From Haliclona indistincta (Eukaryota; Porifera; Demospongiae; Haplosclerida; Chalinidae), in contig OZ024789.1 in NCBI GenBank assembly GCA_964017065.1, positions 5,584,691-5,648,690 on the forward strand: a stretch of DNA of 64,000 bases. Reading direction: 5' to 3'. Below the pieces are notes generated by a model. The model saw nothing but the letters and a program-made list of their open reading frames with translations. It was not told the origin of the DNA and searched no databases. Made by a program: the position numbers and the translations under genes. Below, in pieces: positions 31,101 through 40,804 of this stretch. The number at the start of each line of letters is the position of its first letter. Within the stretch, counting starts at the first letter, position 1.

Positions 31101-33919
31101 GAGTGACAAAATTGTATTTTATTTCGATCGCTCATGCTCTTCATTTCATCTGACCCTCCACGGAAGAACACACTGCCTGCAAGACTAGAGATAGCTACAA
31201 CAGCAGCAGCCTCAGGTCCAACATCAGCTGCAATACCATCCAGCAAAATCTTAGCAAGGTGAGGGTCTAGCGGAAGCACTGCCATGCTCTTACCAACATC
31301 CGTCAATTTTTCCTCATCAACTGCTCCGAGGAAAATGAGAGTTTCTACTGCTGCTTTCAATGCGTCAGAGTCTGGTTGCTCAACAAAGTCGAATGATAAA
31401 ATGTAACTGATGCCAAATTCGTACAGCTTAAGGCAAGCATGTGCAAGATGCACTCGAAGAATCTCTGGAAGCATCCGGGGCTTCATTGACTGATACTCTT
31501 CTTCAGAATAAAGGCGATAACATTTTCCAGCGCTAGTTCTTCCTGCTCGACCTTTCCTCTGCTCTGCTGAGCTCTGGCTGATAACCCTAACTTCAAGAGA
31601 GTTCATACTTCTCTTTGGATCAAAGCACAGTTCCTTGGCTAGACCAGAGTCAACAATATACTTCACCCCTGGGATCGTAACAGAGGTCTCAGCAATGTTG
31701 GTGCACAAGACAATCTTTCGTTTGCCATCGTAATCGTGAAATACTTTCTGTTGATCTTCAGGTTGCAGCTTCCCATGCAAAGGTAGTACAATGGAATTAT
31801 CTGCAGGTAACTCCATACTGAGGCTTTCACATGCTTTTTCAATCCCCATTGGATCTGGGAGGAAGACTAAGACATCTCCTGGTTCTTCAGAACTATGAAT
31901 TTCCTTGACAACTTTCATAGCATTGGCAATGTAGTCGACTGATGAGAGAGATGTGCATGCAAGGTTAGCATCTTCTGAAGTTAAGTGGGCATTCCATACA
32001 ACATCCACTGGAAATGTCCTGCCAGGAACTTTAAGAATTGGACATTGTCCGCCAAAGTAAGTATTGAAGAGCGTGGGGTCGATTGTTGCTGAGGTTATGA
32101 CTACCCTTAGGTCTGGCCGCCTGGGAAGGACCTGCTTGATGAACGCAAGTAGGAGATCTGTATGAAGGCTTCTCTCGTGAGCTTCATCAATTACAAGACA
32201 AGAGTAGTTACTGAAATCTCGATCAGCAATGCACTCGTTTAGTAAGGTGTGGTCAGTCATGTACAAAACCTTGGTTTCTGAACAGTACTTGCCGGATGTG
32301 CCCATTTTGTAACCAAGTGTAGTTCCAAGTCGCACACTCATCTCAGATGAGACATGTTTAGCTAATGAGACAGCAGCTACCTTCCTGGGCTGAGTACAAA
32401 CAATAATGCCATTCTCTGATAAGCCAGCATCATACAGATATTGCACGATCTGAGTGCTCTTTCCTGAGCCAGTTTGGCCAATAAGAATCACAACTTGATT
32501 TTTCCAAATAGCGTTGACGATATATTGCCTTTTAGCATATATAGGCAAGGCCTTGAGTAACCGGCTGCATTCTCTTCCAAAATTTTTTCTCATCTTTGAC
32601 AGTAAATCTTCAGAATGTGATGACACCGAGGGTTTAAGATGCTCTAGTTGTTGCTCAAGTGAGTCACAGTAATACACAAATTCAGCTTCTTGCTCTTTGC
32701 ATTCAGTCACCTGCTGTTCCCTGGCTGCTCTCTGGTCTATGAGCTTGTTGAACGATTCAATTGGGCAGTTCTTTGGAATTTGCACTTGTTTTAGCTGAGT
32801 TTGAAATTTATCTAGCTTTAAACGATGCTGGTCAATACAGCGACTTTTCTTATTTCTTACGCTAGCTTGAAAATCGCTGATTTCATCGATCAGTGGTCTG
32901 TTGTCAAACCCGTCCATTGAGACTGTGTAGTCTGCAGCAACCTTCTTCAAAACTTTGAATGCTCGCTTGGCTGTGTTTGTGCTTAAAAATTGCACCTCAA
33001 ACTGTGAATAATTCTTTTGCACTGCTTCGGAAGTGATTTTGAATTTACCAGCATATTTTGGAAGTCGGTTATTAAGGTACCTTTCAAACCCAACCTTGCC
33101 AATTATACCACTAGTAGAGAAGTAAAGCACACTGGCTTTTGGAATGGCAGGAACAGTAGTGGCTGAAATGATACAATCAAAAAAGCTTTTGCCGTTTGTT
33201 GTAGCTATGACTTTAGAGGCGTCTTCATGAGTGTTGACAGTGATATACACTGTTCTAACATCACGGCTAGTTGGTTCACAAGTAAAGTCAACAACAGGAA
33301 CACAAACGAGGTCACGTATGTCATCTTCGGATATATGCATGTGGCAGTTCATAAGCTGTACTATATGTACCTGGGTATGAGTTGATGGGATTGCAGATGA
33401 AGATTTCTTCTTGGACTCACGGTGCTTCGTTTTGAACGCTACGCTGCTCAGAGAATCCCGAAAAAAAGGCTTTTTTGCTTGGTCATTACTTTGTTTTCGT
33501 CTAACCATAGCATTGTAACTTTTTGATGGTAACTCGCTTGTACTACTGGGACTACGAGGGCTGGTCAATTGAGTTTTGTGTACATAGTGTTTAACTTCCA
33601 ACTTATGTTTGTATTTTTTGCCAATAATCAAACTAGTGCCATTGACCGTGGAGATAGCATTCTGAGCATCTTCTACCGTCTTAAAGTAGACACACCCAAA
33701 TCCCATGAACCGACTACCTTTGCATACTAACTTGACACCAGTAATGCAATCGCCAAAGCCGTATTCAAGAAAATGGCTCCTAATGACTTGTTCAGTCACG
33801 AAATAGGGTAACTCCGAGCCAATGTATACTTTTGCAGTTGAAGGTGCTTCAAACGAGCCAGTCTCACTGATGTTACTGCATACTGATTCCACATCAGAGG
33901 CATCATCACATCCCAATCC
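28169..33919 (-). CDS. RRM-DEAH helicase-RBR ubiquitin ligase, copy B
   Basis: Paralogue of copies A and C, about 1,916 residues, one open exon. RRM-like start (KVYIGSELPYFVTEQVIRSH), a basic/serine-rich linker (KHRESKKKSSS) not present in copy A, a second RRM-like part, the DEAH core (GQTGSGKST, DEAH, SAT, QRKGRAGR), the helicase-associated region, and a C-terminal RING-IBR-RING. RING2 reads KRCPKCKAPIEKVAGCNNVC, with the expected catalytic Cys and the ordinary C-x2-C pair, whereas A and C have C-x4-C there. There is no in-frame ATG; the frame is closed by a TGA just upstream of a CAG acceptor, and the exon opens GGA TTG GGA in phase 0 at 33919. Closest to copy C. Role is inferred from the family: RNA-dependent remodelling coupled to ubiquitin transfer. 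Confidence 0.9.
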   Translation of the reverse strand, partial: GLGCDDASDVESVCSNISETGSFEAPSTAKVYIGSELPYFVTEQVIRSHFLEYGFGDCITGVKLVCKGSRFMGFGCVYFKTVEDAQNAISTVNGTSLIIGKKYKHKLEVKHYVHKTQLTSPRSPSSTSELPSKSYNAMVRRKQSNDQAKKPFFRDSLSSVAFKTKHRESKKKSSSAIPSTHTQVHIVQLMNCHMHISEDDIRDLVCVPVVDFTCEPTSRDVRTVYITVNTHEDASKVIATTNGKSFFDCIISATTVPAIPKASVLYFSTSGIIGKVGFERYLNNRLPKYAGKFKITSEAVQKNYSQFEVQFLSTNTAKRAFKVLKKVAADYTVSMDGFDNRPLIDEISDFQASVRNKKSRCIDQHRLKLDKFQTQLKQVQIPKNCPIESFNKLIDQRAAREQQVTECKEQEAEFVYYCDSLEQQLEHLKPSVSSHSEDLLSKMRKNFGRECSRLLKALPIYAKRQYIVNAIWKNQVVILIGQTGSGKSTQIVQYLYDAGLSENGIIVCTQPRKVAAVSLAKHVSSEMSVRLGTTLGYKMGTSGKYCSETKVLYMTDHTLLNECIADRDFSNYSCLVIDEAHERSLHTDLLLAFIKQVLPRRPDLRVVITSATIDPTLFNTYFGGQCPILKVPGRTFPVDVVWNAHLTSEDANLACTSLSSVDYIANAMKVVKEIHSSEEPGDVLVFLPDPMGIEKACESLSMELPADNSIVLPLHGKLQPEDQQKVFHDYDGKRKIVLCTNIAETSVTIPGVKYIVDSGLAKELCFDPKRSMNSLEVRVISQSSAEQRKGRAGRTSAGKCYRLYSEEEYQSMKPRMLPEILRVHLAHACLKLYEFGISYILSFDFVEQPDSDALKAAVETLIFLGAVDEEKLTDVGKSMAVLPLDPHLAKILLDGIAADVGPEAAAVVAISSLAGSVFFRGGSDEMKSMSDRNKIQFCHSAGDQISYLSVYCEWLQQKRETRTQWCVDNFINAKSMRLVEETIKELRDILTKKLGFEIHLRSISVDKAAEIVPKLFFNSFIHNLSVFLGHERVGFSTERMPEESLVVFPGSSLNQLNLVSQLQCVVFEKTLKTSQNFLLQVVPVKEEWIQEAIQAGILPYNPVDKFRNSFVSPTTISNIGQQVYRNTMNFKTLPKISKELTNVCEGTHNAIELQDREKGMVHIFCQPRYHEKAKLLITERLDLGRLALRRVRFEEGVTRMEDNVRIVLGLGGCIEHVLMPYQHRGVVVKGPDNTEWTSGVLESLLLCGDIERHNNKIFGKPRQCRLFVTFYDPEVAQQVVLTLKAPEGVTIQPQLPISGGEMGGMFRLNVEWCRRMRKNFAFLDFSHEEDFEIARSLLVGCKLYLSGCWAKVRPPKDEKMTLFVANLSLQAKEEDLEDAVKSYLLGHDIKFKARCGYERAFETTEEQFQAMKKQLESLIEDSATKGHYHLTLLASKAYFKTFRGYVTFENPNEGEKTLSSLRWQSIGDQSLTVKPALFSSNRYTPAIYNVIKDSIEALKPYLQDRFGNKIKLSDEKKDNWGNTIVQITSDDIEAFTTAKRILNAAVNPDVIECYTPILRQFVLSHMCQSELTQIQSTTDTYILFNHRNMSLCLYGTEANQSRAKISLNSKLDELARSDSTLKEFKLKAVGQPPGIMKHLVSKFGIDLQGMIKEGEVTAVELDARKHILSVYGTQEAHKSILEMIEQYCQNYPARIRTSIGKDEVECCTCFTPIETPSEIFRLEYCGHAYCLDCVSLQVSPNAIVFPVLCAADGCDQPFVWQDFLNILKSTKFKLGDLKSESLKAYMKANKDKVRNCPTPDCGMVYTITEDGRRFICSSCGVQTCTKCHAQYHDGLSCEMYNAGKHGEKEFEEWLQQNPTGRKRCPKCKAPIEKVAGCNNVCCTECKSRICWVCLAYFNTDQDCYAHLHKAHGGFFQ

Positions 33920-34288
33920 CTGTCATAGAGAAAATAATACACATGTAAACTAACAGTTAGTATAACTATAACAATAATGTACTTCCTGCTATTGGTGCAC
34001 ATGCACTAATTAAAAGTGGAAGAATACCCTGCACCTGACAGAAAGATAATTAACTCTGTATGTGTTATGGACCAATTTATAACTGCTGGCCAGTTTTAAA
34101 GCCAGGCGACCTCTTTCAAAGCAGGCTAGCCCGTTTTAAAGCCATGCAGCCAGCGATTTATCTGCACAATAATGAACGCAAGACATTATTTAACTTATTA
34201 TCTATAATATTATCATTGCCAGTCGGCAATGATATGTAGAGATGACGGCGAATTAAGATGGCGGCTACTCATGTGTGAAAATGAGTTA
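33920..34288. other. Upstream region of helicase-ligase B, shared with copy C
   Basis: The first 250 bp match the region upstream of copy C (56406-56650), including CTAACAGTTAGTATAACTAT-like text and two GGCTAGCCCGTTTTAAAGCC-like units. It should contain the end of the first intron and perhaps the promoter and start exon, none of which I can place. Confidence 0.5.
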
Positions 34289-34825
34289 CCGTAAATCGGG
34301 AAATTTTCGTGTAACAAAATTTTCGTGAGTTAAATTTTTGTGTTAAAATATTTTCGTGGGTCGACCTGCCCACGAAAATGTTTTAACATCGAAAATTTAT
34401 CAACGTGTAAGCAGTTTCTTGACGAAACTGCATGGCTGTTGCTGCTGACAGCTGTAACGATGCTTGTATTCGTGGTTATTGTGTATACAAGAGTGTATGG
34501 AGCCAGCTGAGTGAATGAATCCTGCCCATATGTTAGCCTGGGCCAGACCAAAACGCTCAGGTGCTGCATGGCGATCGTCTGAGACGCTCGTTCCTGACAG
34601 CAAAGTAGAAGGTCACTCACTATCGCTGGCTAAACAGTAACTCCAGGCAGACAGTGTTTCAGCTGCAGCCAAGCTCTTGAGCATAAACTTTATACAGCAT
34701 ACAACTCGCAACTCGGCATACACGTGTTTACAAATTTTCGTTGTTAAACATTTTCGTGAGTTTAATTTTCGTGGTTGAACCTACCCACGAAAATATTTTA
34801 ACAACGAAAATTTCCCGATTTACGG
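34289..34825. mobile_element. 537-bp MITE with CCGTAAATCGGGAAATTTTC termini, TA flanks
   Basis: Both ends read CCGTAAATCGGGAAATTTTC inward, followed by subterminal repeats of ATTTTCGTG and CCCACGAAAAT that fold back on themselves. TA stands on each side (34287-34288, 34826-34827), as expected of Tc1/mariner/pogo-class insertions. No transposase inside. It sits inside the left part of the candidate pogo-like element. Confidence 0.8.
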
Positions 34826-34984
34826 TATCTCATTTCTATTGCATTTTTGTATGAGAGAGTCGTGTTTTCAGCAAAGCTACTGTTTACGAGATTGTAGGGT
34901 ATATTAATAGTACATGCATGATGCACTATTAACACGATTATGGACTAAGCTCCGTGACTGAACGTTTTGCCAAAGTCCTTACCG

Positions 34985-36102
34985 TGGGCGCCGGAAGAGG
35001 TTCGATGCACATTCTTCAGCCCCTCAATGTTGGAGTTTTTAGATCATTTAAATCAAATTTTAACAAGGCTTGTGCTAACTACATGAAAGCGTGTCCATGG
35101 AGGAAGGGTTGTCACAGCTGAGATATTGGCTTCGATGGTGGGACAGGCATATCCTGCAGCTTTCACTCCGGTATAAATGTCTTGAGTGGATTCAAGAACA
35201 CAGCCATTCATCCCTTTAATCCGAGCTCTATTGATGTGCAGCAACTTGCACTATCTACTGCTCTCTCTGATAAAGCTTGTTGTACCACTGTACCAGAACG
35301 CCTATACTTCAGAAGATGGACGAAGAAGTAGTGAGACCGAAACAGTTCTTTTCTCTCCAGAGAAAGAGGAACACTTTGCACAGTGGTTTGACGATGGAGC
35401 TACTTCACCAGAGCTGCCACTTGATTATCAGCCTAGTGCAGCACCAGATGGGAATCTACATGAGGAGTATGATGCATGGATGAGAATTAATCACCCTGAA
35501 CGCTGTTTTAGTGTTGACGGTAGATCAACTATGTCAGCTAGTTCTGAGTTAACAAGTTCATCTAGCCCACCCATTTCTGTGTACCAGCCATCTGAAAGTG
35601 ATGTTTTAAGCGATAATTATTCTTGTACTGCCAAGCCCCAAGGAGAAATCTGGACGAAGAACAAAGGCAGTATCAACAAGAAAACAGTTTGTCTCACTGA
35701 TGACACAGTTTCGGAAGGTTTAGTTGCAGAGCGAGGAAGAAGAATGCAGAGGAGGATAAAACAGAAAGATGGAGAATTTGAGAGGAGAAAAAGGCTAAAA
35801 GAGAGGCACTAAAAAAGAAAAACAGGAGAAAAAGAAGCAGAGAGAATTGGCCAAGCAATCACAGGTGGAACCACTACATGTAGAAGAGATGTTAGTTGAG
35901 CTTGCTCTTTCTGGAGTCCGATGACGTAGTTTGCCCAAAGTGTGGTTTACTCTACTCAACTGATAAAGACAACCTATGGGACTGTTGTGACAAGTGCTCT
36001 TCTTGGTATGACTTCAAATGTAGAAAGTTAAGAAGCAAGAAACGCATTCCTGCCACTTACGTCTGTGATTTGTGCAAGAAGAATTCTGTGACTCATAATT
36101 AG
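34985..36102 (+). pseudogene. Pogo/Tigger-like DDE transposase C-terminus with PHD-like finger, frameshifted
   Basis: In three successive frames the plus strand reads HILQPLNVGVFRSFKSNFNK (about 35009), then VVTAEILASMVGQAYPAAFT (about 35107), then SGFKNTAIHPFNPSSIDVQQ (about 35190). Together these are the end of a DDE_1 endonuclease of the Jerky/Tigger type, where HxLQPLDVGVF follows the last catalytic region. An open frame to 35812 follows, serine-rich and then strongly basic (EFERRKRLKERH). At 35916-36090 a cysteine cluster, CPKCGLLY, CCDKCSSWYDFKC and CDLCKK, looks like a PHD-type finger. At least three frameshifts make it inactive; the N-terminal part is missing. Confidence 0.65.
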
Positions 36103-36967
36103 GACACCTGTCTCATAATACCAGCTACCATGCTGTTGCATTGAGTTGTAATTATTTCATGAATAGCAACTGCAAAAGCAATGTACATTGTATTTTGTGG
36201 TGTTTGTGATAAATTTGCTATAATAGTCAAGTTATTAAGTTGCACAATTTCCTGTCTCATAATACCAACGGCTATTCTACACCATTGACCAGCATAGCAA
36301 TTGCTGCACAGACAGCTATCATGTATAGATAGGCCTAGATGAAGTGCTGGTGCGATTGATTGCAATCCGTCGTAGCTCAGGCTCTCCAGCAAATGTTCTC
36401 ATAGTCACGCCTATGTAGGTGTGGTCTGCAATCACTAAAAACAATCTGCTTTTATACAGAATCGTGTGTTTTGCCTCACGTCTTTCTATCATTATAAGAA
36501 GTTTATCGCTATAGCCAAGATCGCTATACCCGATACAATTTGTATGGTAAGGTAACATTTTGGTTATTTGTGATTCTATCACTATAACAGATAAATCGTT
36601 ACTCACGGTCAAGTTATAACCGATATGTACTGTACCCTGCACTCAACCAGGCATACATGCTCAAAGAGCTAAAATGTCACTTCTGTAGTAATAAGTAATC
36701 ATAGCAATGTCCTAGATACATCATTCACAAGGAAATGTACATGCCGACAGTGTTAAACAGGCTGACGTACTTTTGTTGTTTTAAAGCGGGCCAGACCGAT
36801 TCAAATGAACCAGCCTGTTTCAAACCCAGCAAAACAGTCCAGATTGCAAAATGGTCCATAACATAATTATGTGTCTGCTCGACTGATTTTCACATTTGTC
36901 CTTAATCTACAAGTGTACATGTATAATACATATGAATGATAGCAGCCATTCCTACATGTTATTGCTC

Positions 36968-38690
36968 AGCAGCAAAGAAACAAGCAAAACAAATTTCAAG
37001 GTTAACAACAGGTCGAAAGATAACAAGGCGAGGACCTTCTTCAAAATCTAGGTGTCAATATTCTCGACAACAGCAGTATAACAAGCGAAAGAGTCTGGTC
37101 AGCAGTATTCAAGGAATACTGACTGTCTGTGAATAAGAATGGTTTAAGGGTGCAGACCCTAACAACCATTAACTTATTCAGGAATGTACAATTTGGACAT
37201 TGTTACACACCACAAATGATATTCACTGTTTGTACAAGCACATTAACAATACTAATAAGTGACAGTAGCCAGGCAAGATCACGAACAATACATTCCTCAA
37301 TAAAACTCTGTCTGTGGCCTTCAGAATAGACCCAAACTTGGATATATGACTATTAGCGACCAGATAAAGACCTTAACGTAGAGTTTTTTTAATAAACACC
37401 CTCTGAGTAGGAAAACCACGAGGTAAGCAGCTCATAATCGCACTTTCAAGCACAATACACGAAAAAGCTCTACGTTACTGCCTTCGCCTTGTTGAAGTAC
37501 GTATATATCCCAAATCTGAATTTCTACTGCCTGAGTGAACGAAAGTTTTATTAGCCTAAGCGTTGTATCTAGCCGCGCCCGTCACGTTTCCGTCTGGCAC
37601 TTTCAGCGCTCATAGTTTGCAATGTGTACAGCCTTCGCCAGTCTTGTAGCATAGGTCTTTGGTTTCTTGGAATATCAGCAGTAGTTTCTGAGATACAGTC
37701 CCCTAGCAACGAGCCAAAAATACATGCGTGGGCGTGACACTGCACCCTTAAGGCATGCTCTGAGAATTATGATACAGGTAAACATGAAATGGTAGACGTG
37801 GCTTCTGGAACATTTTCTTCAATTGATGCCACTCATGTTCATTCTGCAAAGAGTGGCTGTGACAGTGTACATTCTGTTCTCTATGTCAAAGATAAGCTTC
37901 TGTTTTGAACGAAGAATTCCATGAGTTAAGCATGGTGTCAAACCTTCCTAGCTCGATCGAGCAAGATCAAGTCCATTACACGTAAACTAAATGATACATT
38001 CATTATTATGCAGTATACTCCAAAAGAGTGTGGTTGGGGTTCAACAAAGCTTACGTGAACGTGTTATTATTCGGCTGACTCATCTCATTGACAAAGCTTT
38101 GGAGCAGGAGAGTCCGGAGAGCATACTATCTAGGTTTCGAATAAAGTTGTCTGGTTATGGGACTCAAATAGCTAGAGGCTTGTCTGTTGTGATTTTCAAC
38201 TCTACAGTATTGGAGGAAGGTCAGAATAGTAGCTTGTTCTGCATTTGGTAACCACAGCTTAGCTATTTTGAGAGTTTCAGAGAAGTACGAGGAGTATGTT
38301 GAAGGATGGAATGGAGGACATCATAGCAGAAGCAAAAGATTTAGAGGTGATTACTCAATCCAGTTTTTTCTTGGTGGTGACATGAAGTTTTTAGCAGCTG
38401 TTTGTGGGATACAAGCAGCAAATTCTGATCACACATGCATATGGTGCAAATGCCCTAAGAAAGAGTGAGGGAATATGGATCATACCTGGTCTATTCAAGA
38501 TCAGTCCAAAGGTGCACGGACTATTGAAGAAATCACAAAGAAATGCAAGCTGGGGAAGACAAGCGAGAATCGATTTAACTGCTACCACCAACTCATGTTT
38601 CCTTTCATTCCTATAGATCAAGTTATTATTAATTCTCTTCACCTCTTTAAAAATTGCTGACGTTCTAATCAATCTGCTAATGAGACCTAA
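36968..38690 (+). pseudogene. Unclassified transposon-like protein, broken (repeat copy 1)
   Basis: Pieces in several frames: KKQAKQISRLTTGRKITR (about 36970), SSIDATHVHSAKSGCDSVHS-like text (about 37815), GVQQSLRERVIIRLTHLIDK (about 38035), SIQFFLGGDMKFLAAVCGIQ followed by a cysteine pair in CIWCKCPKK (about 38360), then an end near ILDGIDKA (about 38700). A coiled start, a middle part and a C-x2-C segment occur in the same order in copy 2. I believe it comes from a repeated, probably transposon-encoded invertebrate protein, but I cannot name the family. It is interrupted by the element at 37144-37751 and by frameshifts. Confidence 0.5.
37144..37751. mobile_element. 608-bp MITE with TTAA target site
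   Basis: TTAA on both sides encloses GGGTGCAG at the left and CTGCACCC at the right, an 8-bp inverted end. TTAA duplication is the mark of piggyBac- and Kolobok-class elements. The other copy of the surrounding repeat (near 58560) lacks the insertion. No coding capacity. Confidence 0.75.
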
Positions 38691-39055
38691 GAATTTTAGA
38701 TGGAATCGACAAGGCCATCAGCTTTGACCAGGTCATGACAACTAACATGAAAGCAATTACGTAGCATAGCCTCCTAAAGTGCCAGTTTTTGCCCAGTATT
38801 GGGTTCACATCTCGATAATGTATAATTGTGTAGTGTTGTATCCCTTGTGCCTTCTTAGATTCAGTTCCTAGCAATCTGAGGCCTCCATTGAAAGTAACAG
38901 CATCAAATGGTACAAGACAGTGACTGTTTTATTTTCCCTTTCAAGTAGTTGCGAAGCGAGAATGGTTCACGATAATTTATACCTCTTTTTGAGTGTAGAC
39001 TCCTGGAAGAATTGTTTGCTGTGTTGGCCAGCTCGCACGCCTGATCCATGATTAT
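38691..39055 (-). pseudogene. Chromo-barrel-like protein, deleted copy (repeat copy 1)
   Basis: Matches the minus-strand frame at 59590-60091 (starts MDQACELANTANNSSRSLHS at 39055), but about 300 bp holding the barrel-like segment are missing between about 38930 and 38985. What remains ends with QGIQHYTIIHYRDVNPILGK near 38810. Nonfunctional as it stands. Confidence 0.5.
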
Positions 39056-40064
39056 TCAGAACACACCCATTATGACGTCATCTACGTGAATCAGAGTAAT
39101 TTTACATTCTTCAATGGTAGGTTTCAATATGTCTGGTTGAGTTGTACAAAGTTTTAAAGCAGTGGTTCCGAGAAGCGGATCAAATCAAATAGCACATGTG
39201 TTCATTGCTGTTGAAGATGTTGTTGCTGTCAAAATAACCTTGTTATAATGCTGTGCAACTTTTGTTAGGTTATTTTATTACAGTTATGGTTTGTGCAGCG
39301 CAGGTTTGCTATATACTTTTGGTAGCTTATTGTATTACACTTTGTAGAGAACAGCAGAGACGCCACCAAGTAGCAGGAACTAGCTTCTTGTTATGGTATT
39401 TTGTGTTAGATTATTAGCTAGACTGATAACATCGAAAACTATCATCCTTACTCTACTGCGTCAAAATAAGTTTGTACGCTCACAAAGTTCAATATTTTTT
39501 CTTGAGCACACAGACGCAGTACTACTGCTGCAGCCATTCCTTTCTTGTAAAATACTAAACATCAGTATACGCGATGCAATGATTGTACCAGGCTGGATTA
39601 TGGGCTTATTGCCTATCCACCATGTATGGCATTATCTATGGCAATGCACAATGCATGGGGATTGATCATGCATACCCTTACTCAGCAAAATGCATGCCAA
39701 TAACAGGAAATACAATGACTGGGTGGATTGTTGCTTTATTCAACCACAATAATGATAGCATCCAATAACTTTTAGCAGAAATAGTGAATATGACTAGCGA
39801 ATACTACCCAGGGGGCATGTTTCTGATAATTCTATTCTAGGGAAATATGTTGCGGTCAATCTTCTATGTGTCCATTGACATTTCAAGCGTAGTTGTGAAT
39901 AACACATACACACATCAGTTTTCACTAAAATTGACCTGTTCAAATGAATGACTAGGTAGTGTTGAAACTGCTTTCCAGTTATCCTAAGGCGGCACATTTA
40001 CAAACCCCATGGGAGACATTCTTTGATAGATCATTCCGTGTATATACAGTGTACTTTATTGGGA
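39056..40064. other. Non-coding part of low-copy repeat copy 1
   Basis: It is collinear with 60092-60696 plus 61944-62396. The site where copy 2 took the foldback element is seen empty here at about 39629 (CCACCATGTATGGCATTATC). No gene seen. Confidence 0.6.
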
Positions 40065-40070
40065 AAAAAC
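40065..40070 (-). terminator. Polyadenylation signal of the small three-exon gene
   Basis: AATAAA on the minus strand, ten bases past the TAG at 40080-40082. The same signal stands in the second copy near 62388-62393. Confidence 0.5.
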
Positions 40071-40079
40071 TTTTGGCTT

Positions 40080-40606
40080 CTAAAAATACACTTTGTACAA
40101 CATAGTTACATGTAAGATATTGGTCAATGTATAATGTTCAAGACATGTTTGCTGACCTCCGCCATTTGTAGTCTTCTTGTTTGTGCCGTCTAAAGACAAG
40201 AAGGACCAAGTGTAGACTCACCCCTCTGAACAAACTAGAGAATACAAGGATATAATATATTTACCATTTTGAATGAAAGACAACAATTTTAAATGTATGA
40301 TACAGTGTGCAATGCACACGGGGCTTACTTACCTGATGATGATACAACACTGCAAAAGCTATTCCCGACTATTATGGAGCCACTAGTACTGCAAGCAGTG
40401 CAGCTGAAGGAAAACATAGAACTCAGGATCGGTTTATATACAAAATCGAATGCTTACGGGCGCTGAAGGTTAGACAATCGAGTGGACGGTGCCTCCCTCG
40501 GTCTGTAGAACAAGATCAAGTTTCTTGAAGCGATGAATCCTCTAATGGCAGCCGCCGTCGCCAACCGAGTCAGCTGACTTGCCCCGCCTAAAGAGGGCGT
40601 GACCAT
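40080..40606 (-). CDS. Small three-exon gene, 109 residues, mitochondrial-type N-terminus
   Basis: I do not recognise the protein. Three exons (40458-40606, 40333-40403, 40080-40189) join in phase with GT-AG borders (GTAAGC, GTAAGT donors; CTTCAG, CTTTAG acceptors) into a 110-codon frame. The N-terminus, MVTPSLGGASQLTRLATAAA followed by IRGFIASRN, is rich in Arg, Ser and Ala and lacks acidic residues, like a mitochondrial presequence. The rest is Ser/Cys/Thr-rich with NKKTTNGGGQQTC near the end. AATAAA (40070-40065, minus) lies ten bases past the stop. The copy at 62403-62942 keeps exon 1 but has a stop in exon 2, and a third copy near 26290-27420 is dead. It could be a real gene carried in the repeat or part of the repeat itself. 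Confidence 0.45.
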
Positions 40607-40804
40607 AGAAGGTGTATACAAAATCTGCAGTGTGCATACGTGCAGGCAATATGTAGCTATCGCTATGGAGAAGCTGATCAGTTCGTCATGCATTGTCTCA
40701 TCAGCCGCCAGCTGCATACAGCATAGAGCAAAAGTATATAATTAATTTTAGAGTGAGCACAACTGAGTAAAATAATCATAAAAATGTACATCATGAAAAA
40801 TAAA

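Larger units (their letters stand above)
34069..36863. mobile_element. Candidate pogo-like DNA transposon, 2.8 kb, decayed
   Basis: GTTATGGACCA followed by TTT-rich text occurs at the left edge (about 34065) and inverted at the right edge (TGGTCCATAAC, 36853-36863). Both ends are followed inward by diverged CTGGCC and TTTTAAA words. Between them lie remains of a DDE transposase and a PHD-like finger. The left end region is shared with the area upstream of copy C, so the limits of the element are uncertain. Confidence 0.4.
36968..40655. repeat. Low-copy repeat, copy 1
   Basis: This 3.7-kb block matches 58409-62990 in the same orientation over its whole length, from CAAAGAAACAAGCAAAA at the left to ATGGTCACGCCCTC (minus) and GCAGGCAATATGT at the right. 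Copy 1 holds a 608-bp TTAA-flanked insertion absent from copy 2. Copy 2 holds a 1.25-kb foldback element and about 300 bp of coding-like sequence (near 59690-59990) that copy 1 lacks. Confidence 0.85.

Noticed and set aside
39794..39997. 67-codon minus-strand frame repeated at 62132-62326
   Set aside because: Conserved only because the whole repeat is duplicated; lies downstream of the polyadenylation signal of the small gene.
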